Positions 37,501 through 50,125 of a stretch of DNA of 64,000 bases are shown piece by piece; position 1 is the stretch's first letter; each line of letters begins with the position of its first letter. The stretch spans positions 412,169 through 476,168 of the forward strand of contig VYZI01000237.1 of assembly GCA_013397695.1 (NCBI GenBank), in the 5' to 3' direction. Source of the stretch: Centropus unirufus. Its lineage: Eukaryota; Chordata; Aves; Cuculiformes; Centropidae. The notes beneath the pieces were generated by a model. The model did not search any database. It was given only the letters and a program-made list of their open reading frames with translations, and was not told where the DNA came from. The position numbers were made by a program, and so were the translations under genes.

Positions 37501-39034
37501 AAACTTGTCAATAGTTTAAAAAAGAATTATCAATGAGCTCAAGGGGTTGGTACTGATTATGTTGTGATGAAGGTAGAGCTGCCTGAGAGCAAAATTGCCA
37601 TACGTTTATTGAGAAGTGAGTAAAGCCACAAACAGTCCTCTTGACATAGTGATTTTAAGTTGTTATGGTTTAATAGCTGGGCGGATATAGTAAAAATTAA
37701 TGGTACGATAAGACATTAAATAGTGAAAAAAACACAGGAATAATTTACAATAGCCACTGAGGCCTCATATATAAAAGTAAATAAAACAGATTGACTAGCA
37801 ATTCATGTTTACATACTTGTATGATTTTCTACCTGAAACCAGGAAAGAAAAACTCTAGTGCAATAGAGTTCAGTTTGAGAAATGTGGATTTTAAGAGAAA
37901 ATTCCTTAGCAATTGTCATTTAAGTTCTGAACTGCCAGCACTACACAGGACATAGGCAGGGAGGGTAGGGGTGGAGAGGAAGGCAAAGGAAGTCTGTGCA
38001 TAGTCTTGGGGAATGAGAGGACTGGAGAAAGGCTGTAAGAGCTGGGATGACTCTTCAAGGGAAATAAAACCCAACAAACAAACAACAACTCCTGGTTACT
38101 GTGGTTGAATTTGTTCTTTTGGTTTTGTGCTATGTAGTGATTTTGAAAATAATTGACCAAAGCCTCCCAGCTGTAGAAATGGAGGGTAGGAAATGCTGAG
38201 GTGCCTCATGACTCTTAGGGAGGATGCCAGTTCCCTGTAAGACCAGAAACCTTCATCTGTAGACTTTGGGGATTTCAAGCAGAAGCATCTGAGATTGATG
38301 AAAAGCATGGAAAGTCAGGTTGCTAGTGAAGACTTCAGGGGCTGTAGTGGTAACAAAAAAAAAGGACTAAGTGCCAAAGAGTCTTTGAAACTCTTGCATG
38401 GAGGGAAGCAAGTATCATGTCTTTTACATACGAGGTCCAACACAAAAAAATCCTGAGATTAATGTAGACATCAAGAGTGGGGGGGGAGAGACTAAGAGGT
38501 GGTTCTAGAACATGTTCTAGCCTATCACAGTGGGAAAAGGCTCCTCTCGATTGCTTCACTCAGTACATGTTCATATCTGGATAGTTTCTTACCCTCGGTT
38601 GGAAGACGTCAGCGTGCAAGAGTGAACAGTCAGTTAACAAGACCCTGTACCAGCCCACAAGGCATTGTCTGCAAAGCAGTTTTTAGCTAACAACATCATC
38701 CCTCTGCTTGAGAACTCACCCTGCCCACCAGACCTGGCTTCCTGCAATTTCCACTTCTCCCCAAAGGTCCAGTCAGTGCTCAGAGGAACCCACATTTTCT
38801 CATTGGCAGATGTGAAAAACAAAAAGATGGAGATCCTCAACAGCTTTTCGGAAAATGATCTGTGGAATTGCCTTAAATGTTGGCAGCATCATCTGCAGCT
38901 GTGTGTCAGCTCAGAAGGGAACTATTTTTGAAAGCGATTGTTGTTGATTTTCTGATTTATTAAACAAAAAAAAGTTACAGGGACACTCTTGGATTTGTTC
39001 TTTTTTTTTGTTTTGGTGGTTTCATTTTTATCTA

Positions 39035-39035
<1 letters not shown>
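37501..39035. other. Intergenic stretch, unassigned
   Basis: AT-rich DNA with A-rich runs. I recognise no gene or repeat family. Confidence 0.55.
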
Positions 39036-39077
<42 letters not shown>

Positions 39078-39100
39078 GTCTATCTATTTATTTATTTATT
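39036..39100 (+). repeat. Compound (TGTC)n / (TATC)n / (TATT)n microsatellite
   Basis: About nine TGTC units shade into TATC units and then TATT units. This is a typical compound tetranucleotide repeat in which the later motifs look like point-mutated versions of the first. Confidence 0.95.
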
Positions 39101-40224
39101 GTGTTAGACCACATATTTCTAAATACTCTGCTTTATTAGAGAAGTTTTAAGCAGACTTAAATGTTATTTCCTTAAAAAGCTACAGGGCATCTGGTGAAGT
39201 TGCAAGAATGTTACTCTTATAATTAAGGAGTGCCAAGACAAGGTCTTCAAAAGGTTAACATTTGTTGAAGAAAATCGGTCAATAATTTCAAATATGGAAA
39301 AACAATCTTGGAAAATATTGGGCTTAAAACCATTGCTTTATCCAACATTTAGTGGATTTTTTTGTCTCTCCTACCAAAAACAAGTTCTTTCATTTTGAAA
39401 AGCAAAACCTGTGAATTAAAAAAATCAACCTTTTGGGAACAGATTAAATATATATATTTTTCTGATTAATTTTTAAAATCTTTTAAAATTTCAGTTTCTC
39501 ACCAAAACTTGGAAGCATTCTTGGAAATCTATTACAAAGGTTTTGTTCCTGTTTAGGTATTTTTAGTTGCAAAAATATATTTGGCATTTTCTGGGCAGCT
39601 ATAGCTAATTCACACTGTTACCTGATAAAAGCCTCTGATGTTAGCAAGGATCTGCAAGATCTGTGACAAGTTGGAGTATCCTAAAATGCATAATGCTAAT
39701 GTATTATATTTCTTGAGAGGACTGAAAAATTAAAATGCTGAAAGAAGACAGCTTGCAAAGATAGCTGGGAGCAACCAGCAGTTAAGTAATATATTTTGTG
39801 TGGGTGGGGAGGTTAAGTTGTGGTTTTGTTTTCTTTTGTGAGAGAGAAAATATTGATTCAGCTAGAGAAAATGGAAATGACTGAGGAAACTACCTCAGAT
39901 GAGTGAAAAATTCAAACAAATACGCTCCCACATGTGTTTCTTCTTATCACTTCTGTGAAAATTTGATTCAATCTTTTCAGCTCTTGTTACTGTGCTTCCT
40001 ACTATCATAAAAGACTAACAATGAATATTCATTTCTTCCATCACCATATGTTTTATTTTAATGTTCCTGCCTATTTGGAAAAGTACTTTGAAAACAAAGG
40101 TGCCTGCAACAACCCAGCTCTAGATGGAGACGTGGAAATGTAAATGACACCTGCTACCCACTTCCACCTTAAGGGCTTTATACAGAGACTATATCTATCC
40201 TGTGGGTTTCCAAGCTGATGGGTG
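39101..40224. other. Intergenic stretch, unassigned
   Basis: AT-rich DNA with no recognised gene or repeat. Confidence 0.55.
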
Positions 40225-41640
40225 AAGCTACCACAATCTATTTCATTCTGTTCCTCATCCATGTCTTCCTGCTCAGGAGCTGGGTTCCCAGAGAATAACT
40301 GGTCTTACTGTCAAAGGCTGAGGCAAAGAAGGCAACGAGTACCTCCACCTTTGTTATTGTGTTGACTCCTGCATCCCATAAATTATGGAGATTTGTCTTA
40401 TCACCCCTTTTGTTGTGAATGTATATACAGAGTCTTCTTTTATTGTCTTTTATGAGAGTAGCAATATTTATTTCCATTTGGGCTTTGCCCTTTCTTATTT
40501 ACTCCTGGCACAAACTAGCAACACCCTTGTAGTCTTCCTGAGTTGCCTGCTCCTTTTCAAAGGTCATAAATTCATAAATTCTCCTTTTTTTTTTTTTTTC
40601 CTGAGTTCCAGCCAAAGCTGTGTTCAGCCAGGTGGGTCTTCTTCCCTCTGGCTTGTCTTCATCACATGGGGACAGTCTGCTCCTGTGCCTTGAAGATTTC
40701 ATTCTTGAAAAATGTCCAGTCTTCCTGGACTCCTCTGTCCTTCATGACTGCTTCCTAGGACATTCTGACAACAAGGGTCCTAAAAAGGCCAAAGTCTGCC
40801 CTTCAGAAGGCCAGCGTAGCAGTTCTGCTGAAAACCCTCCTCACCTCTCCAAGAACTGAAAACTCTTTCATTTTGTGATTGCTAAGCCCAAGACAGCCTC
40901 CAACCACCACATCACCCACAAGTCCTTCACTGTTCGTGAACAACAGGTGCAGTGGGGTACCTTCCCTAGTTGGCTCCCTCAGCAGCTGTGACATGAAGTT
41001 ACCTGCCACACACTCTGGGAACCTCCTAGACTGTCTCCTCTGTTATGTTATATTTGTCTTCCAGCAGGCATCTGGTAGGTTTAAGTCCCCCACAAGAACA
41101 GGGATAAGTGATCATGAGACCCCTCCCAGCTGCTTATAAGATAATTCATCTGTCTCTTCATCGTGTTTGGGTGGTATATAATAGCTTTCCACTCAACACT
41201 TAACATCATTAAGCTCTAGACCATCAAAACCTTCCATAACATAGAGGGCTGCTTCACCAAATCTCCTTCCTTGCTTATCCCTTCTGAAGAGATTATAGCC
41301 ACCCACTGCAGCATTCCAATTGTGTGACTCATCCCACCATTTTTCCGTGGTGGTAACAATATCATAGTTTTTCTGTTGTACAATGGCTCCTAGCTCCACC
41401 TGTTTATTGCCCATGCTGCCTGCATTGGTGTAGGTGTACTTCAGGTCCTGACACCTTTTCTGAGGGAAAAGTTCCTACATGACCATTCTCAGGTGATTCT
41501 GTAGTTTCTAACACATCAATAATTCCCTCATCTTTACGGCTGCATGGTTCTCCACCCTCTACCTCCACTGAGATAGCAGATCAAAGTATTAATCCTTGGT
41601 CTGATAACATCTTGGATACTAACCGTGCATTGCTTCACCC
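40225..41640 (-). mobile_element. CR1 LINE, 5' half of ORF2 (endonuclease domain), inactivated and lacking its 3' part
   Basis: Conceptual translation in shifting minus-strand frames gives the CR1 ORF2 blocks in the right order. YTNAGSMGNKQVELGAIVQQ and EKWWDESHNW are near 41438-41310. IIPPKHDEETDE is near 41190-41145. LVGDLNLPDACWK, the endonuclease GDFN-type motif with F changed to L, is near 41100-41055. LREPTREGTPLHLLF and GGCLGLSNHKM lie near 40985-40880. EEQATQEDYKG-like linker sequence is near 40560. Finally FFASAFDSKTSYSLGTQ, the start of the reverse-transcriptase region, is near 40330-40280. Frameshifts and stops break it many times. The reverse transcriptase proper and the CR1 3' end are missing. 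Confidence 0.88.
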
Positions 41641-43487
41641 CCTTATTGAGAATGGAGGGTAGTGTTGTCATTTAGCCCAAATCAGAGGGTGGTGATATTT
41701 GGCAGTATTATTTTCTGATTACAAAGGGGGTTTCAGAAGGGGAAGGCAATAGGTCTTGTAGAAGAAACCACCTTCATAAAATTACCACCTAAGAGGCTTC
41801 CTGCTGCTTAATTGCAAGCTGGCTCTGATAATTTGGTCAGCCTTAGTCTGCTTTTAGGAAGATGGCCTGAGATGTCCTTTGCTGCAAGTCCTGTGAGGAC
41901 AGGGTTGAATGCAGTAAGAGAAGTTCTTACAGAAGCTGAAAGGAAAAAGCAAAACACAGTCAGCTTAAGGATTTTATTTCTTTAAACTGACATGAAATCA
42001 AGAGATATGCAATAAATCTCATCTAGTGTTGCTGGCTGTTGAATGGCATGAAGGGCATGGTGGTTTCAACAAGAGGTAAAAAGGAGGTAAAAAACCAATA
42101 AATTTGTTACCTAGGAAAAGAGTGCCAATATAAAGAACTTTATTATTCCTAAAAGCTGCATTGCCTTAAGATATTTATAACAGGGGACCAGCAGAACATG
42201 TTTCAAGAAGAGCAAACCTACATGGTCATGACTCCACGAAAAATGTCTCAGTTCAGCATCTTTCTTTCTGGCTTTTAAAGAGTAATGCAGAATTAAAAAA
42301 AAATATGAACAAAACACCCCCCAAACCCAGAAACAACAACAACCAAAAACCCCAAACCCAAACCAAAATCAAATATAAAGAAAAACCTGGGACTGAGAGC
42401 GATTGGAGGAATGTGAGCCATTCAAATGCTGCCGGGGGAAGGGGGAGGCAGGTGTGGTCCTGTTGCTGCCTCTGCTACGAGGTTTCTATGGGATGCTACT
42501 CAAATGGCTTAGATCCAGCAGAGCTGTAGGTCTCCCTGTCAACCTGAGATCACTAGGTCTTTTTTTGGCAAACCACTGAATATTCCCAGCCATGGTTGAG
42601 TGTTGACCTGTGGATATGACTACCTTAGTAAACTAAGCAGTGCCAGGGCCCATTCTCTAGCCCTGGGGCCAGCTGGCACAGCCTGGCTGTGTCTATAACA
42701 TTAAAGTATCTCAGGCTCTGGAATAGGATAGCTGCATCCAAACTGAAAGCTCAGAATGGTCCCTGGCTGGTACTGGAGCCTGACCCACCCCCAGGATTGT
42801 ATTGAGAAAGTGCTGGTTGTTCTGGGCCAAAACCATTCCAGGCACCATTCTAAAATATGAAGAATATATATGATTGCATTCCAGTGTTTGGGAATGTTCC
42901 CTGGCACTGTCCCCTTTACTGATAGAAGTAATTATAGGATGGGAATTGCCTAATCAAATATAGATGCTTCCATCTGAGACAGTGGTCTGGATCTACCACA
43001 GAGAATGTGTAGTCAATGACAAGAAACACTTTGGTGTAATTTCTCTCATCATATGAGATCTACTTGTCATTAAGTGGATGTCTAATAACAATCACATGGA
43101 TTGCACCATAAAAACTGTTTTAGACAATGCTGACTATAAAAGTAGCCTGGAAAGACTAGGTCACAACATTAGAAACAGTGTACACCAATAAAGACAACCC
43201 AGAGTAATTATACTTCAAATGTAGGTATTGTAAACATGGCCAGAAGTAAAAACTGGGCAAAACTGTGACAGAACAAAGATTCAGTCTTAAACTTGTAAGC
43301 AATCCCTGAACCATCTTTTCCTATATTTTATTAAAATTCTATCTTTGTATGCTTCGTCAGGTTTAATCTTCTGGCTGCTTTTACAAGATGTGACTAACTC
43401 TCTCTATATCTGAATATACGGGGCCTGATTCTGTTTGCAGGTCCCTTGGCAGCAGTGTAAGAGCAATCGTAACAATTTGCATTTATA
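41641..43487. other. Intergenic stretch with an A/C-rich run
   Basis: No gene is recognised. About 42296-42385 is strongly A/C-rich (AACAACAACAACC, CCCAAACCCAAACC), a low-complexity run. The remainder is unassigned. Confidence 0.55.
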
Positions 43488-43575
43488 CATTTCCTTCCAC
43501 CTGATAGCCTCAGAGTACTTTACAAATACTGATTTATTATGTTTCACATTACTCCTGTGGGATGGTTATAAAATA
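43488..43575 (+). mobile_element. Possible ancient amniote SINE/LINE tail
   Basis: TTTGCATTTATACATTTCCT, then CTCAGAGTACTTTACAAATA and CACATTACTCCTGTGGGATG, resemble the widespread amniote tail motif CTCAAAGCGCTTTACAAA...CACAACACCCCTGTGAGGT. It is a single short degenerate copy, so the family assignment is open. Confidence 0.4.
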
Positions 43576-44584
43576 GAAAAATAGAAGAGTGGATTATGAA
43601 TGACTGGAACTGAGAGATAGGCAAAAAGAAAGAAAAGCATACTGTTGGAAAAAACAAAACACCATTACTTCTACATAAAAAACCCCTAAACAAACAGGAA
43701 CTCAGTGATTTTGTCCCCATTTACACTAGCTGGAAATTAAATTTTTATGTCCCAAATTCCTGACAAGACATGAATTTAGTTCAGGAAGTATCTTGGCCCT
43801 AATGAAAACCCTGGATGCTCTTAACTTTTGACACAGCATATACACTATTTAATGTAAGGGTTATTCTCCTGTGTGACATCAGGCTTTTGTTGTGCTGGAC
43901 TAATTTAATGAACTTATCAGCAAGAAAGGCTTCTTTGCCAATTCCTGTGAGTGAACAATGCAGATTCCCCTATCAGTAGAGGCTATATATTTATGTAGGC
44001 CAAGTGGCTTCACAGGGGATGTGATCTAGTTTATCTTAATCAATGTCAAGTTCTTCCCAAACGAAAAACTGAAATTCCCAACATAGTCAGTCAAGGTAGG
44101 CAGGGTGCTGTGCCCACCTCCATGGAAAGAGCTTACCTGCCTAAATTTAATCACCTAAGTTAGATAAATCAGATCCCCTTTTTGAAACAGAGGGCATCTG
44201 TCATCACTACTTGCTTGGGAACTTAGGTACTTACTGTAGGACGGCTCTTATAGGAGCCAAAAATACAGTTGTTTCTTGGACTATCAACAGGGTCAAACCA
44301 TCCTAAGGAAAAGTTGTATTGGAAAAATCATATGCAAACATTGGAGGGGCAATGGAAGGATAAAAGTGTATTCTTCAACTAAGACTCACTTTTTTTGCGC
44401 TGTTTGTTAGCTTGCTCTCTGCAGACACATCACTGCTCTTGTTGAGTGATGCATACACCAAGCTCTGTGAATCCTCCTCCCCTCTCCACCTCATCATCGG
44501 CTGCATAACCTTGCCTGGGATCAACTCACTGAGTGAAGTGTATCTGTGTGCGCTGTTGCTCCATTCTCTGCATTATTTAGCATG
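43576..44584. other. Intergenic stretch, unassigned
   Basis: AT-rich DNA with no recognised gene. The right end, 44400-44584, may be the continuation of the adjacent old LINE fragment but is too diverged to judge. Confidence 0.5.
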
Positions 44585-45125
44585 CTGGCAGCCTTTGTGT
44601 TATCTGCAAATATTACCAATGGTGATTGCAAGCTGCCTTCCAGAAATACAGAATAGTAACAGACCTAGCAACAGTCTGTGCAGAAACTTACTAAGAGCAT
44701 CCTCTCTCCATTATGGTTTCCCATTGAGAAACTCTTTTACCAGGTTTGTGAATTAGTCAGTTCTTAATGTCCTTAAAATATGCTTTATTGATATCACGTG
44801 GAACTAATTTTTTTAATCAAAATGTTATTCTGCAAAAAGTCAATCACCACACAGAAGTGTAAACAGATTACACCTTTGTTGTTACCTTAATTAGCCAGCA
44901 TTGGAAAAATCATCAAATATTTAAATTGCATTTTTTTATGAGACATGTTTTCTGTAAAATTGTATTGACTAGTATTAATTAATTAATTAATTATAGTTCC
45001 TATTACTTATTTATTCTTTATGAGTTCTGTATTATTTTTTTCCTTTTTTTCCCTGTTCCTGATGTTACACTGGCTTTCCTGGAAGACCTTGTTCATCACA
45101 TTAGCAGGTTTCCCACTCTTTGGAA
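44585..45125 (-). mobile_element. Ancient CR1/L3-superfamily LINE fragment (ORF2 part)
   Basis: The plus strand shows TTATCTGCAAATATTACCAA, TTAGTCAGTTCTTAATGTCC, and TTTTAATCAAAATGTTATTC followed by CTGCAAAAAGTCAATCACC. It ends near TTACACTGGCTTTCCTGG. This is the expected order for a reverse-complemented reverse-transcriptase region of an old CR1-type LINE. It carries an internal TTAA repeat and has no coding capacity left. Confidence 0.6.
44977..44996 (+). repeat. (TTAA)n short tandem repeat
   Basis: About four consecutive ATTA/TTAA units within the old LINE fragment. Confidence 0.85.
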
Positions 45126-47990
45126 AATCACTTGGATTCTATTCTTCTGGCAAATGCTCTTCTAGAAACTCTTGGGGCGTGAAAATTTCCTCAGTCTGTA
45201 AATTTTCTTGTGTTTTGATTCATGGCCTCTGTAGATTTTTGAGGTTGTGTTGAGTAGGTGTGTCAAAACTAGGGTTGTCATTGAGACAACTTCCATGGGA
45301 GACAGGAAACACAGAGGAAAGGACAGAGGTAACCACTGCAGGAAAAGCACTTCGGCCCCCATGAGCCTCGTAGTTTTGAAATGTGGGTATGAGTACAGTA
45401 AGGTAGAATAGACCGATAGGCAGTTATGACCTGACAGTAAATGTATCTATCCACAGGAAATTTAATGGTTGCTTCAGCCCCAGGCCACTCCACTACACAA
45501 ATGCTTCCCAACTCTCTTTGTCACCTACTGAATATACGGGCAGTGGTGCTCCAAAACTGTTTCCTTTAACTATCTTTGATGGATCCTAGCCCTCACCAAA
45601 GGCCTCAGGTTTCTAAGAGATGTTATATACAAGGACAGATTCCTTCCCCTCAGCCCACATTCCCTGGTGCAAGAGTCTTGTACTGTTCTTGGCAAGGAGT
45701 AGGAAAATCTCTGATGGTTTAGATCATACCACGTGGGAATGGACACTGCAATATATCAAAATCAATAACATTTTCTTAGAGTGGAACCTCTTGAACCTTC
45801 AGCAAGATGGATACTTTAAGAAACTGCTTTTCTCCCTTATTTGTTAGAGCTCTTAAGAAGGTTTAAATATTTGATAGCCTTTTTTCTTCTCCTTTCAGAA
45901 TGACTAATCAAATCAGATGGCTAAAAACATAATTACCAGAAACAAAGGAATAAAAATCAAAGTAGACCAAAAATATAAGACGTTCTAGAGAAGACTTAGA
46001 TGAATTTAAATTGGATTCTCAGATAATTTATGGAAAAATATCTTGGAGTTATCATCAGGTGCCTGTGAACTCCCAGAAGTCAAATGAGGTCCTGTAAGAT
46101 AGGAAAAAGAAAATACAGTGTATATTTTTAAAAAGGAAAAAGAGAGAGGGAAGGGTAAAGAATGCTGATTGGCCAGGCATAATTTAACAACAGTCACCTG
46201 AAAGCACACAGGGAGACATGAGCAGTAATGTGGTTTTGTTCAGAAAAGAATGTGTCAAATGCATTTAATTTCCTTCTATGGCAGGCTTCAGGAGAAGTAA
46301 GAAGTAGTCATTAAATACTTTAGGACATCTACTGACATTGGTTCATATTATTTTCCCATAAACAAATTGGAGAAAACTGGTCCTGGTAAAATCAAAGTAA
46401 GATGACTGAAAAACTGATTAGAAAATGAATGTCTGAAAGTAATTTTGATTTGTTCATTTTCCAAATGGATGCGCAGTGACAGATTTCTCAAGGTTCTTTC
46501 TTTGATGGAATATTAGCAAATATTTTGAGTTATGCAGATGGTCAAACAGGGAGAATGAGTATTACATTTGCGAATAGCAAGAGGGCTGAAAGGAATGGAG
46601 AATGGAATAGAAATCAGAAGAAGGTGGAGGAAATGCATGCAATTCAGCTAAGCATACATTTGTACACTTGAATAATAATCACTTTAAGACAGGAGGATTT
46701 GGAATGTCTGGATTAATTGTTTTGTTGTTTTGGGTTTTTTTTTTATGAAAAGGGATTTTTTACTCCAGATCAGAATCTGGATGGGCTTCAGCAAAATCAA
46801 GCAGTTTCCAAAATAGCTAAACATCAAAGGGATGTGTCTCTAAAGCATATACCATAATCCTTCTACTTACACTTTAAGGTCCAATATTGTTTGACCCAAC
46901 CAAAAATATACTTGATTTGGCCAGAGTAAGGTGCAATCCAGACTCGAAGTTTTTAATTCTGAAGACACAACTGAATGACCAGATGCTATTTGAAAGAACC
47001 TAACTCAGTACTGTTTCATGATAGCCAGTCTAGTCTGAGCCTCAATTTCTACCTTTGAGCCAGAAAAAAAGTTCGCCTCTCTTTCATTTGTTCAAGGACA
47101 CTTTGCATATATGTTAGAAACCATAAGGAGACAAGATAAGTCCAGTATTTATCCTTATGTAATGCGACTGCCACTCTTCTCCTGCCCCAAAGAGAACATA
47201 AATGATCACTGCCTCTGTGTCAAGCTGTAGAAATCTCTGTCATTGCAATAGTGCCTTTTTCTTCTTTCTCTTGCAAATTCATGCCTGTATAAGACATTTC
47301 AGGAATCAAGTGCCCACTTGTGTCACACCATTTACCTAAGAAGCAGTCATAATATGAATCAGATTGACTTCACTACAAGCAGGTTCTACTGCAATGCATT
47401 GGATATCGTACCTCAACAAACCGTGAATTGATGTTTCTGTCAATATTTTTCCTCTGATGCTCTTTGCTGAATTTAATTACTGGGTTTGACTTCAAGATTC
47501 TGTCATCAGCAGCATGAAAATGACTGCCTGAGTAACTTACTGCAGCAGAAAACTCATCATTTGGTATCAATGGCTTTTAATTAAATTGCAATAAAAGACA
47601 AACAAAACTTTTCAAAAGCCAATTTGTCTCTGTTTGAATATTTCTGGTCCTATCTCCTGTGAAGTCAAGTTGCCCCGCTAAAATGTCAGTTGCTATGAAA
47701 CCCATCAGGTGTCTCTTCTACCTTTGCTGCGCAGATTCCAGTGTCGTATCTCCTACCATGAGGGAGCATGAAGTAGAATTTCAGTAAAACAACTACTCAG
47801 GGCTCTGATGTCAACTAATCTGCTTTCCTTCTCTTTGCTGTGAATGGCTCCATCTTGCCAAAAGGAGAAATTTAGGTTGTCTTTTAGCAATTCTATGCCA
47901 AGATCATGAAGTGCTTTGCATATTAGGACCAGCTTAGTGGATATGATGTTATCTTCTGAGGACAGAGTAGAATATCACATTGCTTGCCCT

Positions 47991-48028
47991 TCCCAAGTAT
48001 TTATGAGATTCCCAAGTATTTATGAGAT
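47991..48028 (+). repeat. 19-bp tandem duplication
   Basis: TCCCAAGTATTTATGAGAT occurs twice in direct succession with no mismatch. Confidence 0.97.
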
Positions 48029-49520
48029 TTCCACTTTCTTCTCGGATCTTCGACCTTCTTCTCTTGGTCAACTTCTCAGTTTTTCATGCTTTATCTATTT
48101 ACTTTCCTTTTGAAGCAGTCCTGTCCCCTTTAAGAAAAATACTCCTTGATGTATGCCTGTGCAAAAACAAAGAATAAATAGGACATAATGGTCTTTTCAA
48201 ATATACGGAAAGCAGATATAAAAGAAGGAAGAATTAACATTTTTTGTACATCCTTGGTAACTAGGATAGCATGTAATAAACTTGAGCAAGCAGGTTGTTG
48301 GATATTGCACCAAAAATACCTTTTAACGTGAAAACCGATAAGGACAAGCTTTCAGTACTCACATAATTGGTCTGATCTCCAACCCTGAAAAGTTTTATTG
48401 GTCTGCTATGAGTTTCCTGGGAGTCCTTGTCTTGAAGTTCCTCCTAATGGAGGAATATGGGTGCAAAGCTAATCAGCTGTAGAGCAGATCATATTTCTCC
48501 AATCTCACCTTCCTCAGGAATTAAAAAATGGAAACCTGGATGGTGTTTTTTGTCCTAAAACAAGAAGCGGAGGAAAAAACCCAACATTTATGAAATATAT
48601 ATGTCCTTATGATCATCCTTAGTGGTTGGTAGAATCTGGGACACACTTGCAAGTATTAGAAATTTTCTATCTATATGCATTTACGTAAGAAAATAAACAG
48701 AACAAATCAGAATGACCTCTTTTAGGTTCTTTAGTTGTTGTTTTTTTCCATTTCTGTTTTGCTGAAAAAGTGTGAATGACAAACTTCTTGTTTTCTAAAG
48801 ATGTAATTATCTTCCCCTCCCCTTGCATAGTAAAGTGCCAAATAGCTTTCACATGGATCTAGGAATTTAATTAAACTACAGAAAGCGAGGTCTATAAAAA
48901 TCATTTTTCTTAGTTAAACAAAGTTATCTTAAATATCCTAGATGCATAAACAGGGAGGGAGAGGTTTTAACGATGTTTTGCATCTAGGAGGAAGTTAAAC
49001 TATAGTCCGTACAAACAGAATGAAGACATTGCTTCAGAACTCCACCAGATTTTACCATAGGATTAAAGTGGTAGATCTCCTTCCTCCAGATGGGATTAAA
49101 GAGTTTTGCCACTTCTTTGATTCCCAGTTGATTTCTTTGCTTTGAACAAGCTAGCATCTAAACAAGTTGACTACATCAGTGGTGTAAACAGAAAATACTC
49201 TGCACTGAGGCAGAGTTTAGTAGCATCAGCAATAATTTAGCTCTTCCACTGCTACTTGCTCACTGCTTTTCGCAGCATAAATGGTTCTTATAACCTTAGT
49301 AAGAATCTTAAAGTGCTTGAAATTTTTTCAATTTAAATGATTTGTATAAATAGCAGTAACTATATATAGTTATATATATATAACAGAGGTGTCAGAATTA
49401 AAAATCAATTATTGTGTACACTTCTTATTGAAATAGAAACATAATAGAAAATCACATAATTTCATCTGATATAATTGACTTTTTAGAGCTTTATTATCTA
49501 TATATTTTCCTATGATTTCT

Positions 49521-49553
49521 GTTTACACACTAAATTGGTTTACACACTAAATT
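49521..49553 (+). repeat. 17-bp tandem duplication
   Basis: GTTTACACACTAAATTG is followed directly by a second copy that is identical for its first 16 bases. Confidence 0.95.
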
Positions 49554-49677
49554 TTTTATTGCATTACTGGAATACTATGCAATATAATGTTGTGAAATTC
49601 ATTTATGGGGCAAGTTACAACTCACTTAACATTAGTTGTTCAACAGTTACCTACCTATAGTTAGGTATATTCCTTTA

Positions 49678-50125
49678 TCACACAATCATAGAATGGTTTG
49701 AGTTGGAAGGAACTAAAGATCACCGAGTTCCAACCCCCCTTCCATGGGCAGGGGTAACTTCCACTGGATCAGGTTCCTCAAAGCCCCATCCTACGTGGCC
49801 TTGAGCACCTCCAGGGATGGGGTTTCTATGACTCCTCTGGGCAGCTTCTGCCAGTGCTGCATCAACTTTACAGTAACGAATTTCATCCAAATGTCTAATC
49901 TAAATCGACCCTCTTTCATCTTAAAACCATTACCCCTCATCCTATCACTACACATCCTTACAAAGAGCCCTTCCCCAGGTGTTCTGTAGCCCTTTTCACT
50001 ACTGGAAGGCTACTATAAGGTCTCTCTGGAGCCTTCTCTTCTTTGGGCTGTACAGTCCCAACTCAGCCTGTGCTGGTATGGGAGGTACTCCAGCTCCCTT
50101 TAACCATCAAAAATTTTCTTGAACA
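49678..50125 (-). mobile_element. CR1 LINE 3' end, about 450 bp
   Basis: The plus strand reads CACAATCATAGAATGGTTTG, then a GTTCCAACCCCCCTTCCAT block, CTAATCTAAATCGACCCTCT, TTAAAACCATTACCCCTCAT and GGAAGGCTACTATAAGGTCT, down to GTACTCCAGCTCCCTTTAAC. This is a well-preserved reverse-complemented avian CR1 3' end. It is the youngest-looking CR1 in the window and is 5'-truncated as usual. Confidence 0.93.

Larger units (their letters stand above)
45126..49677. other. Intergenic stretch, unassigned
   Basis: AT-rich DNA with no recognised gene or clear transposon. It contains small tandem duplications, noted separately, and a T-rich run near 46733-46745. Confidence 0.55.

Noticed and set aside
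37660..37700. TTGTTATGGTTTAATAGCTG resembling the edge of an avian retroviral LTR
   Set aside because: Only a short similarity from memory; no second LTR, primer-binding site or internal genes are visible.
39036..39100. Possible CRISPR-like or other spaced repeat array
   Set aside because: It is a contiguous tetranucleotide microsatellite without spacers, in a vertebrate genome.
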